Position numbers and translations under genes: made by a program. A DNA stretch of 64,000 bases, from assembly GCA_037176705.1 (NCBI GenBank), contig CM073893.1, positions 15,872,074 to 15,936,073 on the forward strand, in the 5' to 3' direction. Position 1 is the stretch's first letter, and every line of letters starts with the position of its first letter. Shown one piece after another: positions 23,440 to 35,082 of this stretch. The stretch is from Molossus alvarezi (lineage: Eukaryota; Chordata; Mammalia; Chiroptera; Molossidae). The notes below the pieces were generated by a model, which saw only the letters and a list, made by a program, of their open reading frames with translations, did not search any database and was not told the origin of the DNA.

Positions 23440-23810
23440 AATTTAGTAGCCTTCCAGACCCCTAAATATCAGATGAGAAAGGGTATGAGGGAGGCGTCCC
23501 TTCCAGATACCCTTCTCCGGACAGTGATAGAGGGGTGAGTGAAAGGCGTCCCTTTCAATCAGGCCCCCTACATGGACTCCAGGAGTCGGAGAGGGGAGGG
23601 CTCTCTGCTCGGCTAAGTCTAGGATGAGAGACCCCGGCGGGACGCAGGGGTCCGGCAGGAAGGGAAAGGGATTGAATTACTTACGGTTGCAAGCCGTATC
23701 TGCAGGGAGCTCCGAATTCACAGCGGTGGAGGGGGGCACGAGGCAGGAAGAGAGAGAGGGGGGACTCTCTCCCCAGCCTGCAGGGACCGAGGCGGGTCGC
23801 AAAACCCCTC
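23440..23810 (-). other. ERV 5' leader
   Basis: About 370 nt between primer site and gag start, GC-rich, without an ORF of note. In related viruses this region holds the splice donor and packaging signal; I could not assign either with confidence. Confidence 0.6.
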
Positions 23811-23828
23811 TCCCGGGTTTCGGCACCA
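23811..23828 (-). promoter_or_regulatory. ERV primer binding site, tRNA-Phe
   Basis: Minus strand reads TGGTGCCGAAACCCGGGA, two bases after the LTR. It is an 18/18 complement of the 3' end of mammalian tRNA-Phe as I recall it (CCCGGGTTTCGGCACCA). This is what defines the ERV-F type of class I elements. Confidence 0.9.
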
Positions 23829-23830
23829 AA

Positions 23831-24241
23831 TGTCAGGTAGCCAGGCGCCGCCTGTGAGAGGTGGAAAGAAACCGAAGAGCCAAACAGCCGAATAAGCAGA
23901 AATCAGGCTTTATTGGGTACACTCCGGGCGGTTTCACAGACTCTGGGGGTCGAGTCCGAGAAGCCGCGCCCGATGCTGGGGTTTGTGATTTTTTATATCT
24001 GCGCCTATGGCAGCGGGAACTTGTTGTTAGGATTAGGTCCTGAGGGGCTATGCATGGGGGCCCCTGAAATATGAGTCTATTGTCCCGGGCAAACAGTTCC
24101 TGGACTAGGACAGGAGAATGGGCCAGGAGTTGATCTATGAGTTCGGGGCAAACAGTTTCTGAAACAGGTGGGAGTTTAGGTTGGGTCAGCGAGGTAACGG
24201 CTGAACAGTTTGCCTGGCGCCAGTTCCCAGGCTATCGGACA
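23831..24241 (-). repeat. ERV 5' LTR
   Basis: 411 bp, plus-strand ends TGTCAGGTAG ... CTATCGGACA (TG...CA with short inverted termini). The polyadenylation signal AATAAA is on the minus strand at about 23,909-23,914. It is followed by the perfect ATTAG TSD at 24,242-24,246. Confidence 0.95.
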
Positions 24242-24246
24242 ATTAG

Positions 24247-25959
24247 GACTTGTTTTGCCTGAAAACAACAGAATTCCTAATTTAAAATAATGTAAAGATT
24301 ACGGTTTCGGTCTTCTCTCATAATAGGAAATCTGGAGGGAGGTGTTTTCAGGGTTGGTTTAGCATCTCAGTGATGTCAGGGCTCTGGTTTGCCTTTGCTT
24401 CAGTTCTCTTGGCTTTTTCCTCATAGTTATAAGATGGCTGCAATGGCTCCAGGCTTCACATCCTCTCACCTCTCCCAGGGCTTGGAGTTGGGGTGAGTTG
24501 AAATGGGTTAGGGTGTCTGCCACCTACCAGCACATCCCGACTCCAAGCCCTGGGACCAGGAGCCTGCATGTGGTGGCGGGGAAGAATGTGAGTCAAATAG
24601 GAGACTGAGATTAAGAAATGGACAAAGCTAAGGCTGAGTAACCAAAATGAGACTATGTTAATAATAGAAAGTGATTGAGCGCTGTTAAATGGCACTAAAA
24701 TATTCTCAAGGGAGACTACCACCCAGCAGAGGAGTAGAATTTGGCAAAGCATAATGGTATAGTAGAAAAATAATCTGTCTCATGTCTATATTTCATACAT
24801 TGAATGCCCTCAATCAAATTGTACACCTCAACACAACCACAGGTATTGAAAAGGGCCTGTTTCAATCAAGAGTTGCTGAACACAGTGTTGGGGTGTTAAA
24901 GATTATTCCCTACGTGGGCCAGTTGGCCTCAGGCTTTTCCTCGCCTTGGATTTAGCTGCTGCGGCCTCTTACCACAGCACAGTGCCAATATGGTGACCGG
25001 CCTGGTCTTGTCTCCAGCAGGAGCCCTCCCTGCCTGGCCAGGAGAGCCGGCTCCACTCCTGGTGGGTGCCAGTGCTCAGTCCCCTGGTGTGGGGGTGAGG
25101 CAGAAGGGCAGGGCGGACTCCTGCCTTGACCAAGCTGGTTCTGGTTGCAGGAGCAGATTCTGCAGAAGTGACAGGATTACCTCCCTCCAGTACTTAGGCC
25201 ATTTCTAAGGATGAGCAGCTGTGCAGAGAATTAGCTCTTTTGCAGAACAGAATCCTTCAATGAGACTAATTGTTTTTTTATAATAGGACTTTCACAGGAA
25301 AAGGGGAAAAAAAACCTCTCTCATAAAAGCAAATGGATTCTCTACTCAGAAGGCACATCTTTTGCCCAGCAGGTATCGAATTGCAGATGGTGTTTTTACA
25401 TTCGCAACTGGTTGTTTAATGAGGAAGGAGAAGGGTCTCGCTCTCCTCCCCTCCTCTACCCGCCATGTAAACGGGCAATGCACTTTTCTGTTCCTTGTGA
25501 ATCGCTCTGAGGGAGAACGTCTATTTTAAACAAAGTAAAAGATTCAAGATTTATTTAGATGGAATTTACATCAAGAAAAAAACTCTACATTGTTTCTAGG
25601 CTAACAATATTTTAAGAAACAAGCCTTGTCCATAAGCTGCCAATCCATGTGATTTCGGAAGCATGGAGAAGGCTTCCGTGTAGATGGGGCTGGGCTGGGT
25701 GGAAACAGTAGCATACCCAGTGTGGAATCTTCCTCATAGAACAAAAAGTCCGATGTGGGCAGTCCAGGGCCGGTGTAGCTCCTCCACCAAGCTGCTGTGG
25801 ACCCAGGTCCCTTCCAGCTCCCAGCGCCTTCCTGGGCAGGAGCACCTCTGCCTGGAGCTCGAGGGGCTGCTCTTCCTCCGGGCGTGGCCCCCAGTCGCAG
25901 GTGGGAAGAGGGGCCACAGGCCAAGTAGAAAATGATGGGTCACGATCCAGGGGTCCTGC
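24247..25959. other. Unassigned, partly GC-rich interval
   Basis: No domain-bearing ORF was seen. 25,290-25,570 is AT-balanced, non-repetitive and free of recognisable retroelement sequence; see the findings for a possible conserved element. 25,600-26,000 may be an ancient repeat but I cannot name it. Confidence 0.35.
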
Positions 25960-26594
25960 TTCTTCCTGTTTGCCCCAATGAGTTAAAAACATATGTCCAC
26001 ACAAAAACGTGAACACAGATTTTTATATCAGCTTTGTTCATAATTGCCAATTGAAAACAACCAAGATGTCCTTCATCTGGTGAACGGATAAATAAACCGG
26101 ATACATCCAGAAAATGGAATATTATTCAGTGCTAAAAAAAAAGTGAGTTATTAAGCCATGAAAAGACAAGGAGGAACCTTAACTACATATTGCTAAATGA
26201 AAAAATGCAATGTGAATTGTGTGATTCCATCTCTATGACCTCCTGGAAAAGGCAAAACTATGGAGACAGTAAAAAGACAAGTGATTAGCAGAGAATAGAA
26301 GGGAGGGAAGGATAAATAAGTGGAGCACAGAAGATTTTTAAGGTACTAAAATTATGAGATTATAATGGTGGATACATTTGTAAAAATCCACAGTAGATGC
26401 ACCACAAAGAGTGAACCCTCATGTAACTACAGACTTCAGGTGATAGTGATGTGCCCATGTAAGTTCATCAGTTGTAACAAATGTGCCACTCTGGGTGGAG
26501 TGTTGATAGTAGGGAGGTTGTTCATGTGGGGAGGAAGGGGTTAAATGGGAACTCTACTTTCTACTCAATTTTGCTGTGAACCTAAAATTTCTCT
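25960..26594 (+). mobile_element. Old L1 3' end (plus)
   Basis: The text follows the late ORF2/3' UTR pattern of ancient L1s (AATGGAATATTATTCAGTGCTA near 26,115; ACTTCAGGTGATAGTGATGTG near 26,431). It ends in TGAACCTAAAATTTCTCTAAAAAA. Strongly 5'-truncated and decayed. Confidence 0.8.
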
Positions 26595-26609
26595 AAAAAA
26601 TGAAATGTG

Positions 26610-26712
26610 GCCCTGGCTGGTTTGGCTCAGCAGTTGGGGCGTTGGCCTGTGGACCAGAGAGTACTAGGTTTGGTTCCTGCTAGGGGCACATACCAAAAAA
26701 ATAAAAAAATAC
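26610..26712 (+). mobile_element. Short SINE: Ves tRNA-like head only, interrupted by an L1
   Basis: The head GCCCTGGCTGGTTTGGCTCAG ends at GGGGCACATACC and goes straight into an A-rich tail. The left TSD is AAAAAATGAAATGTG at 26,595-26,609. The matching right copy AAAAAATTAAATGTG is at 32,791-32,805, beyond a full L1 that inserted into the A-tail. Confidence 0.85.
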
Positions 26713-27593
26713 GAGAGAGAAAAATGGTGGCGGAGTGAATGGAGCTACACAGACCATCTCCCAGGACCAAACTGGATTTACAACGAAAATAAAGACAAAT
26801 CGTCAGGAAGGGGCAACTGAAAGGCAGCCTAGAGGACCACATAACCAGGGACACTGACTCAATCCTGGTAGGCTTTCGAGGACGTGAGAGGGGGCCAGGA
26901 GCCCACGGTCCGCAGCGGCCTGGGCTGGGACCAGCGAACTCGGCTGGGACCAGGGGACTCAGCTGGAACTGCTGCTGCCTTGGCTGGGTGCCACACCCTC
27001 GGCTGATGCAGAATCGCAGACTTGGCCGCCCTTGCCCTTGGGTTAAAAGTCCCAGGCGGCTCCATGACACAGAGTCTGGACAGAGGCAAAATTGGCGGCA
27101 GCCACTCACCTTGGGATCCGGCAGAGGGAAGGCAGACTGGACTGGAACTGTGTGGGAACACTTGGGATTTGGAGGGTGCTCAGAGCTTTTGCTGAGTGCA
27201 GCCACGCAGGACTGTGGTCATCTTACTCCTTCCCAGGGCACTGGGGAGAGGCGGCGGCGCCTCCTTCTGAGATTCAACCACACCTGGTGGCCATTGAAAT
27301 GCTAATTGAGGGCCATTAACAACCAGCACCTGCCCCACTCTCTGGAAGTCCTCTTACACTGAGCACCTGAGGGAGTTTTTCAGGCAACTCAGAAACCAAG
27401 GTTCTTCGGGTGACCTCTACTAATAGCCTCCAGGCAAAAAAAAAAAGGTAGAGGAAAGTTAAGACTTGACAGTGGTGGTTAAAGTGGGTCTTCCCTGCCT
27501 CATCCAAGCCCAGGAGAGGGAGCCACAAACAGCAGAACACCAACACCCACAGAAAAAATTTGGCAGACTCCAAAGCTCACTGTGATAGCCAAA

Positions 27594-28476
27594 ATGGTGA
27601 AAAACAGAAACAAAAGCCAAATGAAAGAACAAGAGACCTCTACCAAAGATGAGCTAAATGAGGTGCAGTTAAGCAAGTTAACAGAACTAGATTTCAGAGC
27701 CATGATCTTGAGGAAGCTCAACAGCATGTGTAAGGACATGAGCACCATGAGTAAAGACATAGAAATGTTCAAAATCAACCAGTTGGAAATTGAAAACACC
27801 ATATCAGAAATGAAAAACACATTGGAAGGTCTAAAAAGCAAAGTAGAGGAAGATGAGGACCGGATCACTGAATTAGAGGACAGGGTAGAAAAAAATCAAC
27901 CAATCAGAAAACCAAAAAGGAAAAAACAATTAAAAAACAGGAAGACAGCTTAAGAGAACTGTGGGACAACTGGAAACATAATAATATTCGCATCATAGGA
28001 GTCCCCGAAGAAGAAGAAAATGAGCAAGGGTTAGAGAATATATTCAAAGAAATAGTGACAGAAAACTTTCCTAATTTGGTGAAGGAAGAAGGCATTCAAG
28101 TTCAAGAAGCACAGAGAGCCCCCGGTAAGAAGAACCCAAACAGGCCCACACCAACACACATAGTAATCAAACTGCCAAAAATTAAAGACAAAGAGAGAAT
28201 TCTAAAAGCAGCAACGGATAAGCAACAGGTTACCTACAAAGGAATCCCCATAAGGCTCTCAGCTGACTTCTCACAAGAAACACTACAGGCCAGAAGGGAA
28301 TAGCATAAAGTAATCAAGGTCATGAAAAACAAGGATCTGAATCCAAGACTACTCTACCCGCAAGGATATCATTCAAAATGGAAGGTCAAATAAAGAGCTT
28401 CCGAGACAAAAAAAGGCTAAGGGAATACATTAGCACTAAACCAGCACTGCAAGAAATGTTAAAAAGACTGCTGTAA
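27594..28476 (+). pseudogene. L1 ORF1 relic (ORF1p)
   Basis: The ATG at 27,594 (MVKNRNKSQMKEQ) opens a frame of about 120 residues: basic start, then a coiled coil with regular hydrophobic heptads. After a frameshift near 27,950 the RRM-like part reads open at 28,055-28,303 (V-I-K-L-P-K-I-K-D-K-E-R-I, A-D-F-S). The C-terminal domain is broken. Total length 883 nt is close to the 292 codons of the copy at 44.4-45.2 kb but not a multiple of three. Confidence 0.9.
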
Positions 28477-30620
28477 TTAGCAGGAGAAATAAGAAGAAAA
28501 ATAGAATCACACTAAATAAAAATGGCAATAAATAAGTACATATCAATAATCACCTTAAATGTAAATGGATTGGATGCTCCCATAAAAAGACACAGAGTAG
28601 CTGATTGGATAAGAAAGCATGACTCATCTATATGTTATTTACAAGAGACCCACCTCACAACAAAAGACTCACATAGATTGAAAGTGAAGGGATGGAAAAA
28701 AATCTTCCAAGCAAACGGAAAGGAAAAAAAAGCTGGGGTAGCAATACTCATATCTGATAAAATAGACTTCAAAATGAAGGCCATAGCTAGAGTCAAAGAA
28801 GGCCACTACATAATATTGAAAGGATATATCCAACAGGAAGATATATCCTTGATAAACATATATGCACCCAATATAGGAGCACCAACATATATTAAAAATC
28901 TTCTGGAGAACTTCCAAGGAGAAATCAATAGCAATACAATCATAGCAGGGGACTTAAATACCCCACTGACATCACTGGATAGATCCTCTAGACAAAAAAT
29001 TAGCAAGGAAACAGAAACTCTAAATGAAGCACTAGACCAAATGGATTTAATAGATATATACAGAGAATTACACCCCAAAACTATAGAATTCACAATCTTC
29101 TCAAGTGCACATGGGACATTCTCAAAGATAGACCACATGTTAGGACACAAATTAAGTCTCTACAAGTTCAAGAAGACTGAAATCATATCAAGTATCTTCT
29201 CAGATCACAATGGCATAAAACTAGAAATCAATTGCAAGAAGAACATACAAAGACATTTGAACACATGGAAGCTAAATAACATGTTATTAAACAATGAATG
29301 GATCACCGAGGAGATCAAGGAAGAAATCAAAAACTTCATGGAAACCAATGAAAATGAAGACACAACAACACAAAATCTATGGGATGCAGCGAAAACAGTT
29401 CTGAGAGGGAAGTTCATAGCACTACAGGCTACCTCAAAAAAGAAGAAAAATCTCTAATAGACTATCTAACCTCACAACTTAAAGAACTATAGAGCAAACA
29501 AACAAACAAACAAACAAAAAACCCCAGAGCAACTAGAAGGAAGAAAATAGTAAAGATCAGAGCAAAAATAAACGACATAGAGACCAAAAAAACAATTCAA
29601 AGGATCAATGAAACAAAGAGCTGGTTTTTCAAAAAGATAAACAAGATTGATGGACCCTTAGCTAGACTCACCAAGAAACAAAGAGAGAGAACCCAAATAC
29701 ACAAAATCAGAAATGAAAGAGGAGAAGTAACAACTGACACCACAGAAATACAAAAGATCATTAGCAACTACTATGAACAATTATATGGCAACAAATTCGA
29801 CAATCTAAGTGAAATGGACAAATTTCTAGAAACACATAGTCTCCAAAACTGGACCAGGAAGAGATAGAAAACTTGAACAGACCAATATCAACAGACGAAA
29901 TTGAAGAGGTAATTAAGACTCTCCCAGCAAACAAAAGCCCAGACCCGGATGGCTTCATGGGGGAGTTTTACCGAACATTCAAAGAAGAACTAACACCCAT
30001 TCTCCTCAAACTATTTCAAAAAATCCAAGAAGAAGGAAGACTTCTAAACTCGTTTTATGAAGCCAGCATAATTCTAATTCCAAAACCAGAAAAAGATACT
30101 ACAAAGAAAAAAAACTACAGGCCAATATCCCTGATGAACATAGATGCCAAAATTCTGAACAAAATACTAGCAAATCGGCTCCAGCAGTACACCAAAAAAA
30201 TTAACCACCATGACCAAGTGGGATTCATCCCAGGGATGCATGGCTGGTACAATATTCGTAAATCAATAAACATGATATACCATATAAATAAAATGAAGAA
30301 TAAAAACCACATGATCATATCAATAGATGTCGAAAAAGCCTTTGACAAAATCCAGTATCCATTTCTGATAAAAACGCTCAGCAATGTGGGAATAGAGGGA
30401 TCATATCGAGGCATAATAAAGGCCATATATGAAAGACCTACAGCCAACATCATACTCAATGGGCAAAAACTAAAAGCATTTCCCTTAAGAGCAGGAACAA
30501 GGCAAGGATGCCCACTTTCGCCACACTTATTTAACATAGTACTGGAAGTCTTAGCCACAGCAATCAGACAGGAAGAAAAATAAAAGGGATCCAAATTGGA
30601 AAGCAAGAAGTGAAACTGTC

Positions 30621-30821
30621 ATAAACTCAAAATGGATAAAAGACTTAAATGTGACTCATGAATTCATAAAAATCCTAGAAGAAACTGTAGGGAACAAAAT
30701 TTCAGACATCATATGCAGCAGAATTTTCACTGATACATCACTTAAGGCAATAGAAACAAAGGAGAAAATGAACACATGGGACTACATCAAACTCAAAAGC
30801 TTCTGCACAGTGAAAGATACA
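30621..30821 (+). repeat. 201-bp ectopic duplicate, inserted copy
   Basis: Identical, by direct reading, to 31,600-31,800. It interrupts ORF2 between RT motif B and the A-D-D motif, at a place where the other L1s in the window run straight through. The boundaries are sharp: bases 30,620 and 30,822 no longer match the partner. Confidence 0.92.
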
Positions 30822-31599
30822 CTATACGCAGATGACAATACACTATACGTAGAATACCCCAAAAACTCCATCAAAAATTTACTAGACTTAATAAATGAAT
30901 TTGGCAAAGTAGCAGGATACAAAATTAACGTCAAGAAATTGATGGCATTCTTATACACCAAGGATGAACTCACAGAAAGAAAAACTAAGAAAACATTTCC
31001 ATTTACCATTGCGGCAAAAAATTTAAGATTCCTAGAAAAAACTTAACCAAAGAAATAAAGGACCTATTCGCAGAAAACTATAGGTCATTGAAAAAAGAAA
31101 TAGAGGAAGATATAAAAAAGTGGAAGCACATACCCTGTTCATGGACTGGGAGAACTAACATCATTAAAATGTCCATATTACCCAAAGCAATCTATAGATT
31201 CAATGCAATCCCCATCAAAATACCAACGGCATACTTCACAGAATTAGAAGAAGTACTTCAAAAGTTCATATGGAACCAAAAAAGGCCTCGAATAGCCACA
31301 GCAATCTTGAAAAGGAAGAACAAAGTTGGAGGGATCACATTACCATATTTCAGCTTATACTACAAAGCCACCATAATCAAAACATCCTGGTACTAGCACA
31401 AAAACAGGCATATAGACCAGTGGGACAGAACAGAGAACCCAGAAATGAACCTAAGGCAATATGCTCAATTAATATTTGACAAAGGTGGCATAGCATACAG
31501 TGGAGTAAGGACAGCCTCTTTAATAAATGGTGCTGGGAAAATTGGACAGCTACATGCAGAAAAATGAAACTGGATCATCAACTTACACCCTACACAAAA

Positions 31600-31800
31600 A
31601 TAAACTCAAAATGGATAAAAGACTTAAATGTGACTCATGAATTCATAAAAATCCTAGAAGAAACTGTAGGGAACAAAATTTCAGACATCATATGCAGCAG
31701 AATTTTCACTGATACATCACTTAAGGCAATAGAAACAAAGGAGAAAATGAACACATGGGACTACATCAAACTCAAAAGCTTCTGCACAGTGAAAGATACA
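31600..31800 (+). repeat. 201-bp duplicate, original position
   Basis: This copy is in its normal ORF2 context: sequence before and after follows the L1 at 46,240-46,540 and the reverse strand of 42,110-42,310. It is therefore the source of the segment found at 30,621-30,821. Confidence 0.9.
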
Positions 31801-33655
31801 ATCATTAAAACGGAAAGGCTACTCACTGTATGGGAGAGCATAATTGCCACTGGTATATCAGATAAGGGGTTAATTTCCAATATATACAGAGTGCTCATAC
31901 AACTCCACCAAAGGAATACAAAGAACCCAATTAAAAAATGGGCAGAGGAACTAAATAGACACCTCTCCAAACAGGACATACAAATGGCTAAGAGACATAT
32001 GAAGAAATGCTCATCATCTCTAATCAGCAGAGAGATGCAAATTAAAACACCAATGAGGTATCACCTCACACCTGTCAGAATGGCTGCCATCAACAAATCA
32101 TCAAACAACAAGTGTTGGTGAGGGTGTGGAGAAAAGGGGACTCTAGTACACTGCTGGTGGGAATGCAGACTGGTGCAGCCACTATGGAAAACAATATGAT
32201 GTTACCTCAAAAAATTAAAAATTGAACTCCATTAGACCCAATAATCCCACTTCTAGAAATATACCCTAAAAAGCCTGAAACACCAATCAGAAAGACTATA
32301 TGTACCCCCATGTTCATAGCAGCACTATTTACAATAGCTAAGATCTGGAAACAGCCCAAGTGTCCATCAGTAGACGAATGGATAAAAAAGCGGTGGTACA
32401 TATACACAATGGAGTACTACGCAGCTGTAAGAAAGAAAGATCTCTTATCCTTTGAGACTACATGGAGGACCTGGGAAGTATCATCCTAAGTGAAACAAGC
32501 CAAACAGAGAAAGACAAGTATCATATGATCTCACTTATTTGTGGAATATAATGAACATAGTCTGAGGAATGGGGTAGTCCCAGAGATGTGGAAGTGGGGT
32601 ACAGACTGACAACTCCATAAGAGGGGGTGGCGGGGGAGAGATAAACTACAGAACTTATATGCATGAACAGTGGACATGGACAACAAACTGGGAACAGGGA
32701 AGGAAGGAAGGGCGAGGGGGGAATCAGTGGGGGAAAAAGGAGAAACATCTGCAACAAAAATTAATTAATAAAAAAATAAATTAAAAAAATAAAAAATTAA
32801 ATGTGTATTTCATAATAAATATTTACATCTACTTATAAAAGTGATGGGCTAGTTGAGCTTGTCTCTTTTCATCAAGAAAATAATGACTTCCTATCTAGTA
32901 GGCTTGTGCTTATACCTCGTTTGCCCAAACTGGTCACATGACAACCCCAGGCTGCAAGGCACTGGCTTTCTTTCTTTCTGGAACTTTTTTCCTTCCAGTT
33001 TTATTGAGATATAATTGACACACAGGCCTGTATAAGTTTAAGGTGTACTGCATAATGACGTTACTTACATAAATTTCAAAATGATTGCCACAGTAAGTTT
33101 AGTTAACATCCATCTCCTTATATAGTAACAAAATCATTTTCTTTCCTTGTGATGAGAACTTTTAGGATATACTTTCTTAGCAGCTTCCATATATACCATA
33201 TAGCATTGTTCACTATTGTCATCATGTTGTATATTATATCCCAAGTACTTACTTATCCTATGACTGGGAGTTTTTACTTTTTAACCACCTTCATCCAATT
33301 TCCGTACCCCTCATTCCTCTGTCTTTGTAACCACAAATCTGATCTTTTTCTGTGAGGTTTTAAAAATTTTTTTATTCCACATATAAGGGATTTCATTCAT
33401 TAGTTGTCTTTATCTGACTTAATTTACTTAGCATTATGCCCTTAAGTTCCACCCATGTTGTTGCAAATGGCAAGATTTCCTTCTTTTTTATGACTGAATA
33501 GTATTCCATTATGTGTGTGTATTACATTTATCCATAAACATGTTTTAGCTATTGTAAACAATGCTGCAATGAACAGAGGGGTGCAGATATCTCTTCAACA
33601 TAGTGATTTAGTTTCCTTTGGATATATACCCAGAATTGCTGTATCATATGGTCGT

Positions 33656-34452
33656 TATATTTTTTTAATTATTAATTTGTTTTTGTTACAGATGTTTCTC
33701 CTTTTTCCCCCATTGACACCCTCCTCCCCATCCCCCCACCCCATCCCCCCCGCCCCATCCCCAGCTTTGCTGTCTATGTCCATTGGTCATGCATACATGC
33801 ATATAAGTTCTGTGGTTTATTCTCCCCCAATCCCCCTCCTCTGAGGTATGTCGATCTGTACCCCACTTCTATGTCTCTGGGTCAATTTTGTTCATCAGTT
33901 TGTTTAGTTCATTATATTCCACAAATAAGTGAGATCATGTGATATTTATCTTTCTCTGCTTGGCTTGTTTCACTCAGCATAACAAGCCCTCCATGATCCC
34001 TCAATGTCATCTCAAAGGATAGGAGATCTTTCTTTCTTACAGCTGCATAGTACTCCATTGTGTACATGTACCACAGCTTTTTTATCCACTCATCTACTGA
34101 TGGACACTTGGGTTGTTTCCAGATCTTTGCTATTGTAAATAGTGCTGCTATGAACATGGGGGTACATATATTCTTTCTGATTGGTGTTTCAGGCTTCTTA
34201 GGGTATATTCCTAGAAGTGGGATCACTGGGTTAAATGGTAGTTCAATATTTAACTTTTTGAGGTAACACCATAGTGTTTTCCACAGTGGCTGCACCAGTT
34301 TGCATTCCCACCAGCAGTGTACTAGAGTCCCCTTTTCTCCACACCCTCACCAACACTTGTTGTTTGATGATTTGTTGATGGCACCCATTCTGACAGGTGT
34401 GAGGTGATACCTTATAGATGTTTTAATTTTCATCTCTGTGATGATTAATGAT
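33656..34452 (-). mobile_element. 5'-truncated younger L1 inside the old L1
   Basis: The 3' UTR starts right of a T-rich tail (TTTTTTAATTATTAATTTG). The minus-strand ORF2 C-terminus is open at 34,295-33,912 (SVDEWIKKLWYMYTMEYYAAV). Flanks ATGGTCGTTATATTTTT (left) and ATGGTCATTCTATTTTT (about 34,451) look like a TSD with two changes. Confidence 0.85.
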
Positions 34453-34836
34453 GGTCATTCTATTTTTAATGTTTTTGAGAAACTTCCTATTGTTTTCCAA
34501 GGTGGCTGTCTAAATTTACTCTCCCACCTCCTCTTGAGCATTTGTTATCTCTTGTCTTTAATGCTAGCCATTATAATAGGAGTAAAGTGATAGCTCATGG
34601 TGGTTTTGATTCGCATTTCCCTAGTGGTTAGTGATATAGGGCACCTCTTCATGTGCCTGTTGGCCATTTAAATATATTCTTTGGAAAAATATATATGCAG
34701 GTCCTTTGTTCATTTTTTAAATTAGGTTATTTGGTTATTAGCTATTGAGTTCTTTGTATATTTTAGACATTAGCTCCTTATCAGATATATGATTTGCAAA
34801 CATTTTCTCCCATTCCATATGTTGCCTTTTCATTTT

Positions 34837-34943
34837 TATATTTATTTTTTATTTTTTTGGTATGTGCCTCTAACAGGAACTGAACCTAAGACTCTCTGGT
34901 CCACAGGCTGATGCTCCAACCGCTGAGCCAAACCAGCCAGGGC
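34837..34943 (-). mobile_element. Short SINE: Ves tRNA-like head only
   Basis: T-rich tail, then GGTATGTGCCTCTAAC and the tRNA-like head ending CCAGCCAGGGC; no Ves body. The perfect 15-bp TSD TTGCCTTTTCATTTT is at 34,822-34,836 and 34,944-34,958. Confidence 0.9.
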
Positions 34944-35082
34944 TTGCCTTTTCATTTTATTGGTGGTTTCTTTTGCCGTGCAGAAGCCTTTTACTTTATA
35001 GTCTCAGTTGTTTACTTTTGCTTTTGATGTCTGCTTTAGGTGTCATATCCCAGAAATGATTGCCAAGATACAAGGGGACCAA

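Larger units (their letters stand above)
18300..24241 (-). mobile_element. Endogenous retrovirus, class I, ERV-F type (tRNA-Phe primer)
   Basis: Minus-strand provirus: 5' LTR 23,831-24,241, primer site, leader, gag, pro-pol, a remnant of env and 3' LTR 18,300-18,697. A perfect 5-bp TSD flanks it. The LTRs differ at roughly 45-50 positions or indels over about 400 bp by eye, indicating an ancient insertion. Gag and pol are broken by frameshifts and stops. The second half of the integrase core and nearly all of env are absent, so internal length is about 5.1 kb. The class is inferred from the primer site, zinc knuckles, gag/pol frame relation and RT motifs. It cannot make virus. Confidence 0.93.
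28522..32470 (+). pseudogene. L1 ORF2 relic (endonuclease and reverse transcriptase)
   Basis: The endonuclease domain is open for 311 residues from 28,522: N-V-N-G-L (catalytic Asn), L-Q-E-T-H-L (Glu), A-G-D-L-N-T-P (Asp/Asn), S-D-H-N-G (final Asp/His). A stop ends it at 29,457. RT is open at 29,873-30,583 with [15 protein letters not shown] (motif A) and T-R-Q-G-C-P-L-S-P (motif B). Just before the A-D-D motif a 201-bp copy of downstream ORF2 sequence is inserted. The rest can be followed to about 32,470. Confidence 0.92.
26713..32790 (+). mobile_element. Near full-length L1 (plus) with internal 201-bp duplication
   Basis: About 6.1 kb: 5' UTR (26,713-27,593), ORF1 (27,594-28,476), spacer, ORF2 (28,522 to about 32,470), 3' UTR and A-rich tail. 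It is the best-preserved L1 in the window and serves as the reference for the others. It is inactive: ORF1 is frameshifted, ORF2 has stops at 29,457 and around 30,580, and RT is interrupted by a duplicated segment. Insertion was into the A-tail of the short SINE at 26,610. Confidence 0.93.

Noticed and set aside
28522..29457. Long ORF (311 codons) as a host gene
   Set aside because: It is the L1 ORF2 endonuclease domain; catalytic motifs and flanking ORF1/3' UTR identify it.
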